64,000 nt of DNA from NCBI GenBank assembly GCA_002786225.1, contig PEQN01000005.1, forward strand, positions 100,191-164,190, written 5' to 3'. The stretch is from Leptospira sp. (GTDB lineage Bacteria > Spirochaetota > Leptospiria > Leptospirales > Leptospiraceae). Below are positions 1 to 9,919 of the stretch, one piece after another (the first letter of the stretch is position 1; each line of letters begins with the position of its first letter). The position numbers and the translations under genes were made by a program. Under the pieces are notes generated by a model. The model did no database searches and was not told the origin of the DNA. It saw only the letters and a program-made list of their open reading frames with translations.

Positions 1-1
1 T

Positions 2-583
2 GCCAGCCAATCTGCTCTTGTAATTCATAATAAAAATCTTTCACTTCAAATTGTAGAAAACATAAAATACAAACAAGAAAATGAATCTGCCATAAGGATT
101 CAAAATTTATTACAAAAAGGTAAAATTCCCAAAATCCAGAATTTAGATATATCACTATTAGCTAACGATCCCTATACCTTGATAGAATTTTACCAATTAG
201 ATAATATGGTTTGGGAATTTATAATTGTTTCATCGGGTGGCCCAGAACGAAGTGCTGGTTTACTTCATTCGCATATATTAGGTAAACTTTATGCGAAATT
301 AGGTTATTTTAAGGTAAATTCCTTTATAGAAATTAAAACTTTAATCCAATCTGCCTTTGAAAAAGCTAATTGGAAGGATAAGTATGGCTATTTAATAGGT
401 AAAATTATCAATGATTCAGATATAGAAATATTGCTTGAAGGAAATATTTTTAAAGTATACTCAGAGAACAATCCGAATAAGCAACTAACATCAATGGGAT
501 GGAAGAATCTCATAGCATCTTATCAATTCCCTATCATTATCGAGGTTAAAGGAAAGCAATTCCTTAGGATTAGCAATTCATGA
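2..583 (+). CDS. Unknown protein, C-terminal part (cut by window start)
   Basis: The frame is open from the first bases of the window to a TGA at 581-583, so only the last 193 residues are visible and no start can be chosen. I do not recognise the family. The visible part is soluble and mixed helix/strand, with an SSGGPERSAG segment near the middle and a basic, strand-rich C-terminus. It shares a 4-base ATGA overlap with the following phosphatase, so the two are probably translationally coupled and may act together. Function unknown. Confidence 0.6.
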   Translation, partial: ASQSALVIHNKNLSLQIVENIKYKQENESAIRIQNLLQKGKIPKIQNLDISLLANDPYTLIEFYQLDNMVWEFIIVSSGGPERSAGLLHSHILGKLYAKLGYFKVNSFIEIKTLIQSAFEKANWKDKYGYLIGKIINDSDIEILLEGNIFKVYSENNPNKQLTSMGWKNLIASYQFPIIIEVKGKQFLRISNS

Positions 584-2943
584 GAAATCTATTTGTAGTA
601 ATTGCAACATCGATTGTTTTCTTTGTAACTTTTACAACAGTATTCTTAGGGATACAGGATAACATCTATAGGCTTCCAGTTTATTTTTTACCGAATGGTC
701 AGATCATGAATGTTGATCCAAAATACAAAGAATACTGGGGCCATAAAATTTCGATTGATGATGTCTTTTATGCAAAAGATTTAAACTCCAAATTCAATTT
801 TGCAGAGCATGAAGTAAGAATTTATAGCAAAAATGACAAACTTAAAATTGGAAATTTCTTTTTTATTCATATAAATAAAACAAAAATAGTAAGGCTTTTT
901 CTTATTGATATCATTGCTTCTTTAATCTCTTTTATCATTGCTGTTTTGTTTTTTTATTCCATTAGAGATAATTATATTTTTGTATTCTTTATAACTTTAT
1001 CAGGCTTACTTTTTACCAATTTTCTTTATTTAGCCTTTGAACAATATTTCTCATTTCTGGTCTTTTTGCTTTATATCATCGGCTTTATGCTTTGGAATTT
1101 ATCTTATCGATTTCGAGGTAAAGAAATCCCTACACAGTGGACCATTCCACAAATTATTACATCTTGCATTATGGGATTTATAGTTCAAACAGAAATGGAT
1201 AATTATGATATTCAAGTTAGAATTTCAGCAATCGGTCTAGGACTAATTCTACTTTCAACTTTAATTTGCATCTTCTGGAATCTTATAGATATCATTCGTA
1301 GTAGAAATATAAATGATATTTCCAAGAGAAAAATATCCCTTCTCTTCTCACTTTCCATCATACTTATAGTGCCTGTTATGTTTTTATTTTCCGATCCATT
1401 AAATTTACTCAAATTAGATCGCTTTTTTATCTTAGTATTCTTTCTCGCCTTCCTTGGTTCCTTTATCTTTGGTACTTATAAATATAGTTTTGTTCCTATG
1501 CAGATTTTTTTCTCACCTACTGCTATCACTCTCATTCTTGTTGGATCTATAGTGGGAAGCTATTCTTTTGTTGTTTTACTATTAAATAAATTTATTCATT
1601 TACAGATTCTTTCTGATACTAGATATTTTAATATTTTCTTTTTATTTATTGCTATTTTTTATCTTATTCCTTTGAAAAACACTTTCAGAACTTTAGTAAA
1701 CTATTGGAGTTTTATTAAGAACCCACAATTATCAAGTAGCCTAGATAAAATTAATCTATTAATCACTTCTCCTATTTCAGTGAAATCTGTAGTTTCAACC
1801 ATCAACAAATCTATGTTAGATACTATGAATGTGACACAAATTACAATATTAATACCTGGAGATCAATTTCCCAATGTAGATCTTAGAAATATTAATTTTA
1901 CCAGAATTTCCTCTAATTCTGATATTTGGAATTATTTCCAGAATTCTAAAGAAGTCACAGTTACCGCTCATTTGGCATATGGAGTCGGTCTTAGACAAAA
2001 ATTATACAACTATCTAAGCGATATGGAAATTCAAATAGCTTTTCCCATTCGAGATACCAATCAAAAAAGAAGAAACAAAGCAATCTTGTTGATTGGTGAG
2101 AAAATCGATAAACAAAATTTCAGTCTAGGTGAGTTGAGATACATCCGTGAGGTTTCAAGATTGACATCCATGCTGCTTGATAACTACACATTACTTGCTG
2201 ATGAAATAGAGAAGAAAAAGATTCAGAAAAAATTGCAACTCGCATCCATCTTGGATCATACTTTAAACTTACTAGACCAACCTTTATCTAATAAAATTGA
2301 TATAGGATATTTCTCCATTCCTGCGGTAGAAATTAGTGGCGACTATATGGATATAATTAACATTAATCATGACAAAATTGCTATTTTCCTTGGAGATGTT
2401 TCCGGACATGGCTTAGGAACAGGTTACATAGTAACAGCTATTAAATCAATAATTAGAGAATTGCTCTCATCATCTGCAAGCCTAGAAACCATTTTTAATG
2501 AAATAAATAATTTCCTTATGATGAAATATGGTGGAAATGAATTTATGACCTTGCTTGGTGGAATACTTGATATATCAACAGGACAATTTCATTTTATCAA
2601 TGCAGGGCACCCTAATTTAATAATCCTAGATGATAAAGGAAGTATGGAATTTTACTCTAAAACACAAAGAGTATTAGGAATACTATCAACTGATTATGCC
2701 TTGCAAGAATTGAAGATTCAACCTACACAGAAATTAATTCTTTATTCGGACGGTGTGACTGAAACCTTCGGTGAGGCGGATTCAATGTTTGGAGAAGAAT
2801 CACTTAATGATTTTTTGAAAATGAATCCAGGCAAAAGTGCTTCTGAATTACCGCTTCTTCTGCAAGAGAGGCTAGACCTTTTCCGAAAGGGGAAAGATCT
2901 TAGCGATGATTCAAGTTTCATAGCAATAAAACTACTCTCCTAA
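580..2943 (+). CDS. Membrane RsbU-type PP2C (SpoIIE) serine phosphatase
   Basis: A 787-residue signalling phosphatase of the SpoIIE/RsbU class, expected to dephosphorylate an anti-sigma-factor antagonist or similar partner in the cytoplasm. Residues 1-30 form a signal-anchor and about 30-105 look extracytoplasmic. About eight to nine hydrophobic helices follow to about residue 370, then a GAF-like segment (about 385-540) and a catalytic PP2C domain (about 565-787). The metal-binding and fold motifs are intact: SGDYMD near 585, GDVSGHG near 605, NAGHP near 673, SDGVTE near 723 and a final DD near 776. Its start overlaps the preceding gene by four bases. The ligand sensed by the membrane/GAF region cannot be read from the sequence. 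Confidence 0.9.
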   Translation: MRNLFVVIATSIVFFVTFTTVFLGIQDNIYRLPVYFLPNGQIMNVDPKYKEYWGHKISIDDVFYAKDLNSKFNFAEHEVRIYSKNDKLKIGNFFFIHINKTKIVRLFLIDIIASLISFIIAVLFFYSIRDNYIFVFFITLSGLLFTNFLYLAFEQYFSFLVFLLYIIGFMLWNLSYRFRGKEIPTQWTIPQIITSCIMGFIVQTEMDNYDIQVRISAIGLGLILLSTLICIFWNLIDIIRSRNINDISKRKISLLFSLSIILIVPVMFLFSDPLNLLKLDRFFILVFFLAFLGSFIFGTYKYSFVPMQIFFSPTAITLILVGSIVGSYSFVVLLLNKFIHLQILSDTRYFNIFFLFIAIFYLIPLKNTFRTLVNYWSFIKNPQLSSSLDKINLLITSPISVKSVVSTINKSMLDTMNVTQITILIPGDQFPNVDLRNINFTRISSNSDIWNYFQNSKEVTVTAHLAYGVGLRQKLYNYLSDMEIQIAFPIRDTNQKRRNKAILLIGEKIDKQNFSLGELRYIREVSRLTSMLLDNYTLLADEIEKKKIQKKLQLASILDHTLNLLDQPLSNKIDIGYFSIPAVEISGDYMDIININHDKIAIFLGDVSGHGLGTGYIVTAIKSIIRELLSSSASLETIFNEINNFLMMKYGGNEFMTLLGGILDISTGQFHFINAGHPNLIILDDKGSMEFYSKTQRVLGILSTDYALQELKIQPTQKLILYSDGVTETFGEADSMFGEESLNDFLKMNPGKSASELPLLLQERLDLFRKGKDLSDDSSFIAIKLLS

Positions 2944-2968
2944 TTAAAATATTCCGATATAAATATTG

Positions 2969-3865
2969 ATGTCGACTAGAACATTTTATTTTACTATTTT
3001 TCTTTCCATAGCCTTTAGTTTTATTTCATTTTGGGATCATCCATTTATGAATTATACAAAAGAATTTGTAGTTCTAGTACACGAAATATGTCACGCGATC
3101 GCAGCCTTGCTTACTGGAGGCGAAGTTCGAAATATAACTATTCATGGAAACCAATCAGGACAAACAGTAGCCATACCATCTTCAATTAGAGGCTCTTTTC
3201 TTTTTGTTGTATCAGCTGGTTATTTGGGTACTGCATTGATAGGAGCTGTTTTACTTTATAGAGGCCTCATAGGAAATAAGACTAAATCAACATTGATAAT
3301 ATTCGGGATTATTGTTTTTTTCATTACTTTAAAATATGCAAATGTTGGTGAATTTACTTATACTGTAGGAATAGCCTGGTCTATAGCGATCTTATTTATT
3401 TCTTTTCTAGGTAAACAAATATCATCTATCTTTTTAGTATTCTTAGGGACTACTTTTTCTCTTTATAGTATTTACGATTTATCCGATTTTACAGATTCTA
3501 TACATCAAACAGATGCAGGAATTTTAGCTTATTGGTTAACGGGTTACAATAGTTCGCAAGACTTGAGTCCTCCTGCATCAGTTTTAATATTAGGTTACTT
3601 AATAGCAATTACATGGTCCATGATGGGCATAGGAATTATATATACTTATGTTAAACGAGGAATTTTCCATTCTGAGGAGGAACACTATGCTTCTGAATCA
3701 GCGAATGGAACAAATATTCTTCCTGGAGATTTCCAAGAGATGTTTCCTGGGGAATTGACTCCAGAAGTTGTTGACTGGTTCCTCTCTAAAGGCTTAGATT
3801 TGAATGGTAGACCGCTTTCTGGAGAATTGGTAGACGGAATTCAGAAAGATTCTGAAATGTCCTAG
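2969..3865 (+). CDS. M50B-like integral membrane metallopeptidase
   Basis: A polytopic membrane protein of 298 residues. An HEICH motif near residue 35 matches the HExxH zinc site of the M50B-like family. A GG-rich hydrophobic segment follows, then about six more membrane helices. The last 65 or so residues are hydrophilic and acidic ([11 protein letters not shown] region) and probably cytoplasmic. A TTG one codon upstream (2966) is also in frame, but the ATG at 2969 is the more likely start. It lies 25 bases after the phosphatase and 7 before the UDP-sugar gene, so it is probably co-transcribed. Activity and substrate are unproven; family members are often annotated only as peptidase-like. 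Confidence 0.75.
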   Translation: MSTRTFYFTIFLSIAFSFISFWDHPFMNYTKEFVVLVHEICHAIAALLTGGEVRNITIHGNQSGQTVAIPSSIRGSFLFVVSAGYLGTALIGAVLLYRGLIGNKTKSTLIIFGIIVFFITLKYANVGEFTYTVGIAWSIAILFISFLGKQISSIFLVFLGTTFSLYSIYDLSDFTDSIHQTDAGILAYWLTGYNSSQDLSPPASVLILGYLIAITWSMMGIGIIYTYVKRGIFHSEEEHYASESANGTNILPGDFQEMFPGELTPEVVDWFLSKGLDLNGRPLSGELVDGIQKDSEMS

Positions 3866-3872
3866 TAAGCAT

Positions 3873-4814
3873 ATGGGTAAAAGAATTCTAATCACTGGAG
3901 GAGCTGGCTTCATTGGCTCCCATCTATCTGAACGTCTTCTCAAAGAGGGCAATCAAATCATCTGTCTTGATAACCTTCATACAGGCAGAAAGAAAAACAT
4001 CGCACATTTACATGATTTTGAAAATTTCGAATTCATTCGCCATGACATAGTTGATCCAATTAAATTGGAAGTTGATCAAGTATACAATATGGCTTGTCCA
4101 GCTTCCCCTGTTCATTACCAATCCAATGCTATCAAAACAATCAAGACAAATGTAATGGGAACCCTAAACATGTTGGGACTTGCGAAAAGAGTGAATGCTA
4201 GAATTTTGCAAGCATCTACTAGTGAAGTCTACGGAAATCCCTTAGAACATCCACAGAAAGAATCCTATTGGGGAAATGTAAATACTATTGGAATTCGTTC
4301 TTGCTACGATGAGGGTAAGCGTGTTGCAGAGACACTTTGTTTCGATTACCACAGAAATCATAATGTTGAAATCAGGGTGATTCGAATTTTTAACACCTAT
4401 GGTCCTAATATGTTAGCTGATGATGGAAGAGTTGTAAGTAACTTCATCGTTCAAGCACTGCAAGGCCAAGATATTACTATTTATGGGGATGGTTCCCAGA
4501 CTAGATCCTTTTGCTATGTAGATGATTTAGTTCAAGGAATAATCTCTATGATGAATAAAGAGAATTTCATTGGTCCAGTCAATTTAGGAAATGATGGAGA
4601 ATTTACGGTAAAAGAACTAGCTGAAAAAGTCATCCAGCTTACAAAGTCTTCTTCTAAGATAATTTATAAGGATCTTCCATCGGATGATCCTGCGCGACGA
4701 AGACCTGATTTAACACTTGCTAAAAAAGAATTAAATTTTCAACATACGGTTCCTCTAGAACAAGGCTTGTTAAAAACCATAGAGTATTTTAAAAAATCTA
4801 TAAACGAAAAGTAG
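3873..4814 (+). CDS. UDP-glucuronate decarboxylase (UDP-xylose synthase)
   Basis: An extended short-chain dehydrogenase of 313 residues, the usual bacterial UXS length. It should convert UDP-glucuronate to UDP-xylose with tightly bound NAD, supplying sugars for surface polysaccharide. The Rossmann motif GGAGFIG is at residues 9-15, the catalytic Ser/Thr region STSEVYG near 115, and SCYDEGKR near 143-150 supplies the Tyr-x3-Lys pair in the form typical of [11 protein letters not shown] and a DDGRVVSNF segment are also diagnostic of this branch against the 4,6-dehydratases. It sits seven bases before the transhydrogenase subunit. Confidence 0.9.
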   Translation: MGKRILITGGAGFIGSHLSERLLKEGNQIICLDNLHTGRKKNIAHLHDFENFEFIRHDIVDPIKLEVDQVYNMACPASPVHYQSNAIKTIKTNVMGTLNMLGLAKRVNARILQASTSEVYGNPLEHPQKESYWGNVNTIGIRSCYDEGKRVAETLCFDYHRNHNVEIRVIRIFNTYGPNMLADDGRVVSNFIVQALQGQDITIYGDGSQTRSFCYVDDLVQGIISMMNKENFIGPVNLGNDGEFTVKELAEKVIQLTKSSSKIIYKDLPSDDPARRRPDLTLAKKELNFQHTVPLEQGLLKTIEYFKKSINEK

Positions 4815-4821
4815 GATTATT

Positions 4822-5946
4822 ATGAAGCTAGGAATTATTAAAGAAGAGAGTTATGAGAACAGAGTGTCCATCACTCCTGATATCATTGATGCTTTAAAGA
4901 AAATAGGTGTAGAGGTCAGCATTGAAACAGGTGCTGGTGACAAAGCATTTCATAATGATAAAGAATATGAGGCACTTGGTGCAAAAGTTGCTAAGCGTGA
5001 AGATATTCTTCAGAATTCCGACCTTATAACTTGCATCCATTTCCCAAGTGAATCTGTTACTTCTAAATTGAAGAAAGGTCAATCTGTAATGGCACTTTTT
5101 CAACCTGTATACAACAAAGATAAGATTAAAAAATTAAATGAGCAAGGTTTAACTCTTTATAGCCTAGATACTATACCTCGAATAACACGCGCTCAATCCA
5201 TGGATGTGCTTTCTTCCCAGGCTACAGTTGCAGGATATAAGGCAGTTTTGACTGCTGCTAACCATACTAGTAGATTTTTCCCTATGCTTACAACAGCAGC
5301 TGGGACCATAACACCTTCGAGAGTTTTAATAATTGGAGCTGGTGTTGCAGGATTACAAGCTATAGCAACTTCCAGAAGACTTGGAGCGGTAGTTGATGTT
5401 TTTGATACCAGACCCGAAGTGAAAGAACAAGTTATGAGTTTGGGTGCTAAGTTTGTAGAGGTAGAAGGAGCTGCGGATGCTTCTTCTGCTGGTGGATATG
5501 CTGTTGAACAATCGGAAGATTATAAAAAACGTCAAGCAGAGGCAATTCATAAATTTGCAACCAAGGCTGATATCATTATTACAACTGCACTCATTCCAGG
5601 AAAGAAGGCTCCTATTTTAATCACCAAATCTATGATAGATGAAATGAGACCAGGTTCCGTTATTGTAGATCTTGCTTCAATTATGGGTGGCAATACTGAT
5701 TTAACCAAAGACAATGAAACAGTAGTTCACAAAGGAGTCAGTATCATTGGAAATTCAAATCTTCCTTCTACAATGCCTTCGGATGCAAGTAAAATGTTTG
5801 CAAAAAATATTTTCAATTTCTTAAAATTACTTATCGTTGAGAATCAAGTAAAATTAAATTTTGAAGATGAAGTTATCTCCGGCACTTGCATAGCCCACGA
5901 CTCACAGATTCGACACAAACCTACTTTGGATGCTCTTTCTGCTTAA
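4822..5946 (+). CDS. pntA: NAD(P) transhydrogenase subunit alpha, NAD-binding part
   Basis: A 374-residue protein matching domain I of proton-translocating transhydrogenase (PntAA type), which binds NAD(H) and transfers hydride to the NADP-binding subunit at the inner membrane. Visible marks are the N-terminal alanine-dehydrogenase-like fold (KEESYENRVSITP), the RITRAQSMDVLSSQA loop, the nucleotide motif GAGVAG at 172-177 and the DTRPEVKEQ segment. There is no membrane segment, so the two membrane-bearing subunits must be encoded elsewhere; none lies in this window. Its 3' end overlaps the deacetylase start by 17 bases. Confidence 0.9.
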   Translation: MKLGIIKEESYENRVSITPDIIDALKKIGVEVSIETGAGDKAFHNDKEYEALGAKVAKREDILQNSDLITCIHFPSESVTSKLKKGQSVMALFQPVYNKDKIKKLNEQGLTLYSLDTIPRITRAQSMDVLSSQATVAGYKAVLTAANHTSRFFPMLTTAAGTITPSRVLIIGAGVAGLQAIATSRRLGAVVDVFDTRPEVKEQVMSLGAKFVEVEGAADASSAGGYAVEQSEDYKKRQAEAIHKFATKADIIITTALIPGKKAPILITKSMIDEMRPGSVIVDLASIMGGNTDLTKDNETVVHKGVSIIGNSNLPSTMPSDASKMFAKNIFNFLKLLIVENQVKLNFEDEVISGTCIAHDSQIRHKPTLDALSA

Positions 5947-6895
5947 AAATCATTTAATCTGCTCCTTCATTTTTTTGGGTATGCATCTTTCAATTTATGC
6001 CCAGAATAAACCTATCTCTAATTTACAGATCAATGAATTGGGTAAGATCCCTATCATCACCTATCATAAAATTGGTGATACGGACACAGAATATTCCAGA
6101 TCAAGGGAAGGATTTCGTAGTGATTTAATTTATTTTATAGAAAATAAATTCCATTTTCTGAGCCTTCAAGAATTTACCTCTGGTAATATCCAAGCTCCCA
6201 AAGGATCGATTCCAATTTTGATGACTTTTGATGATTCATCCGTATCTCAATTTGAGATGGATAAAAATGGTAAAATCAACCCTAATTCAGGTATAGGAAT
6301 TATTGAAAGCCTTAAGAAAAAGTATCCAACCTTTCGCCCTAAAGGAGTTTTCTTTGTTACACCAGGAGCTAAGAATCCCAATGATTTATTTGGACAGAAG
6401 GAATCTAAGAAAGCCAAATTAGAATACCTAATTGCAAATGGATATGACATTGAGAACCACACTCTTTGGCATGCAAATTTAAAGAAATACTCATCAAAGA
6501 TAGAAGAACAGATAGTTAAATGCGAACAATTTGTCCAAGAATATTTACCCAATCATAAGATGTCTTCACTTGCCCTACCCTTTGGAATTTATCCACCTGA
6601 AGCTGAGAGACACAGATTGATGAAAGGGAATTTCAAAGGTGTGAGTTATAAGAATTCAAATATATTTGATTATTCTAATAGATTGAGTTATGTTCCCTAC
6701 CATAAAGAATATGATTCTCTACATATACGAAGAATTCATGCGAATGAATCAGGAATCAAACGAATGATAGTTGAGCTGAATAAACCAGGAATAGCATTTG
6801 TTAGTGATGGTGATCCTTCTACCATTACAATTCCAAAAACAAGTCTAGGTTTCTTACAAGAGAAAGGACTTAATAAAAAAGTCTTGAGCTATTAA
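5930..6895 (+). CDS. Secreted polysaccharide deacetylase (NodB-like)
   Basis: A 321-residue exported protein. The N-terminus has a Lys followed by a hydrophobic stretch ending near SIYAQ, consistent with a signal peptide. The NodB homology domain follows: TYHKIG motif near residue 45, the TFDDSS catalytic/metal Asp pair near 99, the HTLWH metal-binding histidines near 177 and an LPFG motif near 217. It probably deacetylates an envelope or extracellular glycan. A second in-frame ATG at 5981 would leave a very short signal region, so 5930 is preferred. It overlaps pntA by 17 bases upstream and the convergent PAP2 gene by 42 bases at the 3' end. Confidence 0.85.
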   Translation: MLFLLKNHLICSFIFLGMHLSIYAQNKPISNLQINELGKIPIITYHKIGDTDTEYSRSREGFRSDLIYFIENKFHFLSLQEFTSGNIQAPKGSIPILMTFDDSSVSQFEMDKNGKINPNSGIGIIESLKKKYPTFRPKGVFFVTPGAKNPNDLFGQKESKKAKLEYLIANGYDIENHTLWHANLKKYSSKIEEQIVKCEQFVQEYLPNHKMSSLALPFGIYPPEAERHRLMKGNFKGVSYKNSNIFDYSNRLSYVPYHKEYDSLHIRRIHANESGIKRMIVELNKPGIAFVSDGDPSTITIPKTSLGFLQEKGLNKKVLSY

Positions 6896-7390
6896 AAATT
6901 TCCAGAATCCGACGGCGATTAAACCAACAATCAATCCTACGATCCATCCTCCCACCAAATCACTCAAGAAATGGTGGAGGCTAAGCAGTCTTCCAATTCC
7001 AGCAAGGATAGTAAAGATAAAAATCCAAGAGGAAACTTGAAAAGCTAGAATCAATACGATAACAACTACCATAGAATTAGCCGAGTGAGCGGAAGGAAAG
7101 GAATGCTTCATATCTGGATTCGAATCTAATTTGCCAGCAATAGAGATGAGCGGACGACCTCTAGATACTATCTTCTTAAGAAAAAGCACCAATCTATCAT
7201 TGATAAATGCGATAATTACAATATAAGAAAACGCTAACCAAAAAGGTCGAAATCCATGAGCTGAATAAAGTATAGGCAAAAGAATAATTAAAAAGACCTC
7301 TCCCCTATTCCATCGACCTAATATTCTTCTAAGCGTTTCTGTAGGAAAATGATTCTTAATCCAAAAGGATATCGCAAAGTCTATTTTCAA
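6854..7390 (-). CDS. PAP2-family membrane phosphatase
   Basis: A 178-residue integral membrane phosphatase of the PAP2 superfamily. All three signature motifs are present: KKIVSRGRP near 71-79, the PSAH box near 96-99 and R-x5-H-x3-D near 133-143. Likely substrates are lipid phosphates such as phosphatidic acid, undecaprenyl diphosphate or a lipid A phosphate; the sequence does not decide among them. Its ATG overlaps the hisS stop by four bases, so it is translated from the hisS transcript. Its tail overlaps the convergent deacetylase gene. Confidence 0.88.
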   Translation of the reverse strand: MKIDFAISFWIKNHFPTETLRRILGRWNRGEVFLIILLPILYSAHGFRPFWLAFSYIVIIAFINDRLVLFLKKIVSRGRPLISIAGKLDSNPDMKHSFPSAHSANSMVVVIVLILAFQVSSWIFIFTILAGIGRLLSLHHFLSDLVGGWIVGLIVGLIAVGFWKFLIAQDFFIKSFLL

Positions 7391-8715
7391 ATTGTCTTAC
7401 CATTGAATTCTTGAAGCAATCTTATTACCAATTCACTTCTTGGAATTTCAATTTGGGTTCTTAATTCAAGATTTTTTAAGGAAATAATTCCTTTTGTAAG
7501 CTCATCAGGACCACAAATAAGAATGTGCTTAAAACCTTTCTTCTCCGCTAAAGAAATTTGCTTACCAAACTTCTGATCTGGATTTAAGAACATTTCGCAC
7601 TTCAATCCTGATTTTCGAATTTCATCTGCCATGAGAAAAATTTCAGCAGTAATTTCTTCAGATAGAATAGGAATGCAAATGATATCTTCTCTTCCAAGGA
7701 GAGGAAGAAGATCATGGGTCTCAAGAAAGTTCTGTAGAGTTACATCCCCTAATCCAAATCCAGTACCAGAGACGGCCTCATTTGTAAATAGACCAATTAA
7801 ATTATCATATCGTCCACCGCCATACAAGGATCTTTTGTTTTTTGGAGAAGAGTCATAAATCTCAAATATATAACCCGTGTAATAATCAAATCCTCTTATG
7901 ATAGAAGGATCAAATTGTACAATGTCGCCTAATCCTATTTTGTCGATTTTGGCAAAAAAGCCTTTTATTTCATCAATCAATTCAGAAGAAATTCCAGGAA
8001 TTTGTTCCAAGGTAACTAAACTTGAGTTCAAGAAAGCATCAATGCTCTTATCTGCATCAGGAAGATTTGGTATTGTTTTCTTAATCTCTGCAAGATATTC
8101 ATCGTGGGTAATTTTATTTTTCTTATCAAGTATCTTTGAGACTTCTTGTGCTTTGGATGGATCTAAATTCATTCCCTGAAAGAAGCCATCTAGGATCTTT
8201 CGGTGTGAAATCTTAACCTGAAACATAGATTTGTTGGCACCAAATGCGGTCAATATATCACAAGCTAGTTTTAGGATCTCGAGCTCTGCAGAGTTAGAAT
8301 CTACGCCAAAGATATCAACATTTAATTGCCAATGCTCTCTAAGTCGTCCATGACCTGGCTGTTCATATCTCCAGAGATTAGGGAAGGAAAACCATCGAAT
8401 CGGTCTTGGCAATTCTCTGAGTTTTCCAGCAACCATACGAGCAAGTGTCGGTGTCATTTCAGGACGAATGGCAACTTCTCTACCGCCCTTGTCTATAAAA
8501 TCGTAAATCTGTTTACCAACAATTTCATCTCCTGTCTTTGCACGGTATAGATCCAATGATTCTATCATAGGTCCGTCGTATTCTTCATATCCATAGGATT
8601 CTACAACGGATCGCATTACATTAAACATATAATTACGAATTCTCATTTGATCTGGATAAAAGTCCCTAGTTCCTTTATAGCCAGCTGTAGTTAATTGTTC
8701 TTTTTTTTCTTTCAC
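7387..8715 (-). CDS. hisS: Histidyl-tRNA synthetase
   Basis: A class II aminoacyl-tRNA synthetase that charges tRNA-His in the cytoplasm. The 442-residue length is normal. It shows the N-terminal GYKGTRDFYP motif, motif 2 around residue 110 (FPNLWRYEQPGHGR), the histidine-specific RGFDYYTGY block near 272 and motif 3 (GFGLGD) near 319, followed by an anticodon-binding domain from about 350. The first codon is GTG at 8715; no in-frame ATG lies before the conserved block. An inverted repeat sits 10-25 bases upstream of the start. PAP2 follows with a 4-base overlap. Confidence 0.95.
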   Translation of the reverse strand: MKEKKEQLTTAGYKGTRDFYPDQMRIRNYMFNVMRSVVESYGYEEYDGPMIESLDLYRAKTGDEIVGKQIYDFIDKGGREVAIRPEMTPTLARMVAGKLRELPRPIRWFSFPNLWRYEQPGHGRLREHWQLNVDIFGVDSNSAELEILKLACDILTAFGANKSMFQVKISHRKILDGFFQGMNLDPSKAQEVSKILDKKNKITHDEYLAEIKKTIPNLPDADKSIDAFLNSSLVTLEQIPGISSELIDEIKGFFAKIDKIGLGDIVQFDPSIIRGFDYYTGYIFEIYDSSPKNKRSLYGGGRYDNLIGLFTNEAVSGTGFGLGDVTLQNFLETHDLLPLLGREDIICIPILSEEITAEIFLMADEIRKSGLKCEMFLNPDQKFGKQISLAEKKGFKHILICGPDELTKGIISLKNLELRTQIEIPRSELVIRLLQEFNGKTI

Positions 8716-8724
8716 GCAGTCACC

Positions 8725-8740
8725 ATCCGAATATCCGGAT
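8725..8740 (-). repeat. Imperfect palindrome just upstream of hisS start
   Basis: ATCCGAATATCCGGAT is palindromic except for one mismatched pair, and further partial copies of ATCCGG occur to about 8757. On the hisS-sense strand its 3' edge runs into GGATGGTGA, the most likely ribosome-binding region before the GTG start. It could be a protein-binding site or a translational control element, or chance. There is no T-box-like leader in the 41 bases between the genes. Confidence 0.25.
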
Positions 8741-8756
8741 TATGTGGGTAACCGGA

Positions 8757-9881
8757 TTAAATCGTTTGAATAAATTCTAAATAAGATTTGTATTTTCTTA
8801 GGCCCTCAGGATCACCACTAAATCCAACAATTTCACAACCTACAATATCATACTCACCAGCATTAAAAATATATCGAACTTCCAATGCTATCCTTATGGG
8901 AGCTTGCATTTTGAAGTTCAAATCCAAAGTCAAAACTGGCTTTACAGTTATTGCATTCCGAATTCTCGGATCATTAATCTCTAATGCAACACCATGCAAA
9001 GAAGCATTGATGACATTTTGCTTAACATCAACTGTATACGTATTAGAATCCATGATTCTTGCCATAAATGTAGATTCAACTTCTTTATATAATTCAAGAA
9101 TCGAATCTGGAATAGGTCCAATGTCATTTTCTAAACTAAGAAATGCAAAAGGACGATTTGGACCAAATGGTATGATGATAGGATAGATTACAAAGGAAGA
9201 GATTTTCTTACTTTTGAATTCTGCAATTTTATCTTCTAGGATCATTTCCTCTTCATAATCTTCTTTGATATTATAAATTTCAGATGAATCAAAAGATGTC
9301 ATTTTGCTTGTGTCTTTGATGAAAATAGGTTTCTTATTTCGAAAAGTAGTCTCCACTTCATCACTTAAAGCAGTTTGGCTTGCTAGAATTATTTTCGAAT
9401 TCGGAAAATTATGAAGCAATCGTTTATGTATATCTTGGATTAGAACCAAGGAAGATACGCCAAAAATTTTATTCTCTTCCAAATTCTCCTTAGTAATGAG
9501 AAAATTTCCTCCTGTGACCTTCCCCAAGAGATCAACTATCCTAGGACTACGTCTCTCCTGCTCCGCGATTTGAACTTCAATTGGGTCAATCAGTAATAGA
9601 TCATCTTTAACTTGCACAATTTTGAAATTTATTTCCAATTGCTTCTCTTTAGTTGTATATATAGAGCTGATCTCATTCTGAAAAGTGATATTAGAATCCA
9701 GCTTGAGCACATAAAGACCATTAGGTTTCTTAGAAATGAATTTACCTCTTGGTCTTGAGTTATCATCAGATCTTATGATCCCAGATTCTTTGGAAAATTT
9801 TTCAATTATTAATTTATCTATTAAATCTTTCTCGGTTACACTTTTCCAAACTCGAGGCTTAAGATCTGTCAATTGAGTCAT
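8757..9881 (-). CDS. PilZ-like protein with large internal insert
   Basis: A soluble 374-residue protein. Residues about 45-108 are strand-rich and resemble a YcgR-type N-terminal domain. They end in ERRSPR (about 108-113), which matches the R-x3-R signature of PilZ c-di-GMP receptors. The second PilZ signature, N-A-S-x2-G, appears only at about 290-295, followed by strands resembling the PilZ barrel. Between them lie about 180 residues with GAF-like character. I associate this architecture with the Leptospira family annotated as DUF1577, but cannot confirm the name. c-di-GMP binding is inferred. It is 41 bases upstream of hisS on the same strand. Confidence 0.6.
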   Translation of the reverse strand: MTQLTDLKPRVWKSVTEKDLIDKLIIEKFSKESGIIRSDDNSRPRGKFISKKPNGLYVLKLDSNITFQNEISSIYTTKEKQLEINFKIVQVKDDLLLIDPIEVQIAEQERRSPRIVDLLGKVTGGNFLITKENLEENKIFGVSSLVLIQDIHKRLLHNFPNSKIILASQTALSDEVETTFRNKKPIFIKDTSKMTSFDSSEIYNIKEDYEEEMILEDKIAEFKSKKISSFVIYPIIIPFGPNRPFAFLSLENDIGPIPDSILELYKEVESTFMARIMDSNTYTVDVKQNVINASLHGVALEINDPRIRNAITVKPVLTLDLNFKMQAPIRIALEVRYIFNAGEYDIVGCEIVGFSGDPEGLRKYKSYLEFIQTI

Positions 9882-9919
9882 CGATTTAATTGACGTATTT
9901 TTATCAGATAAAAATACAT

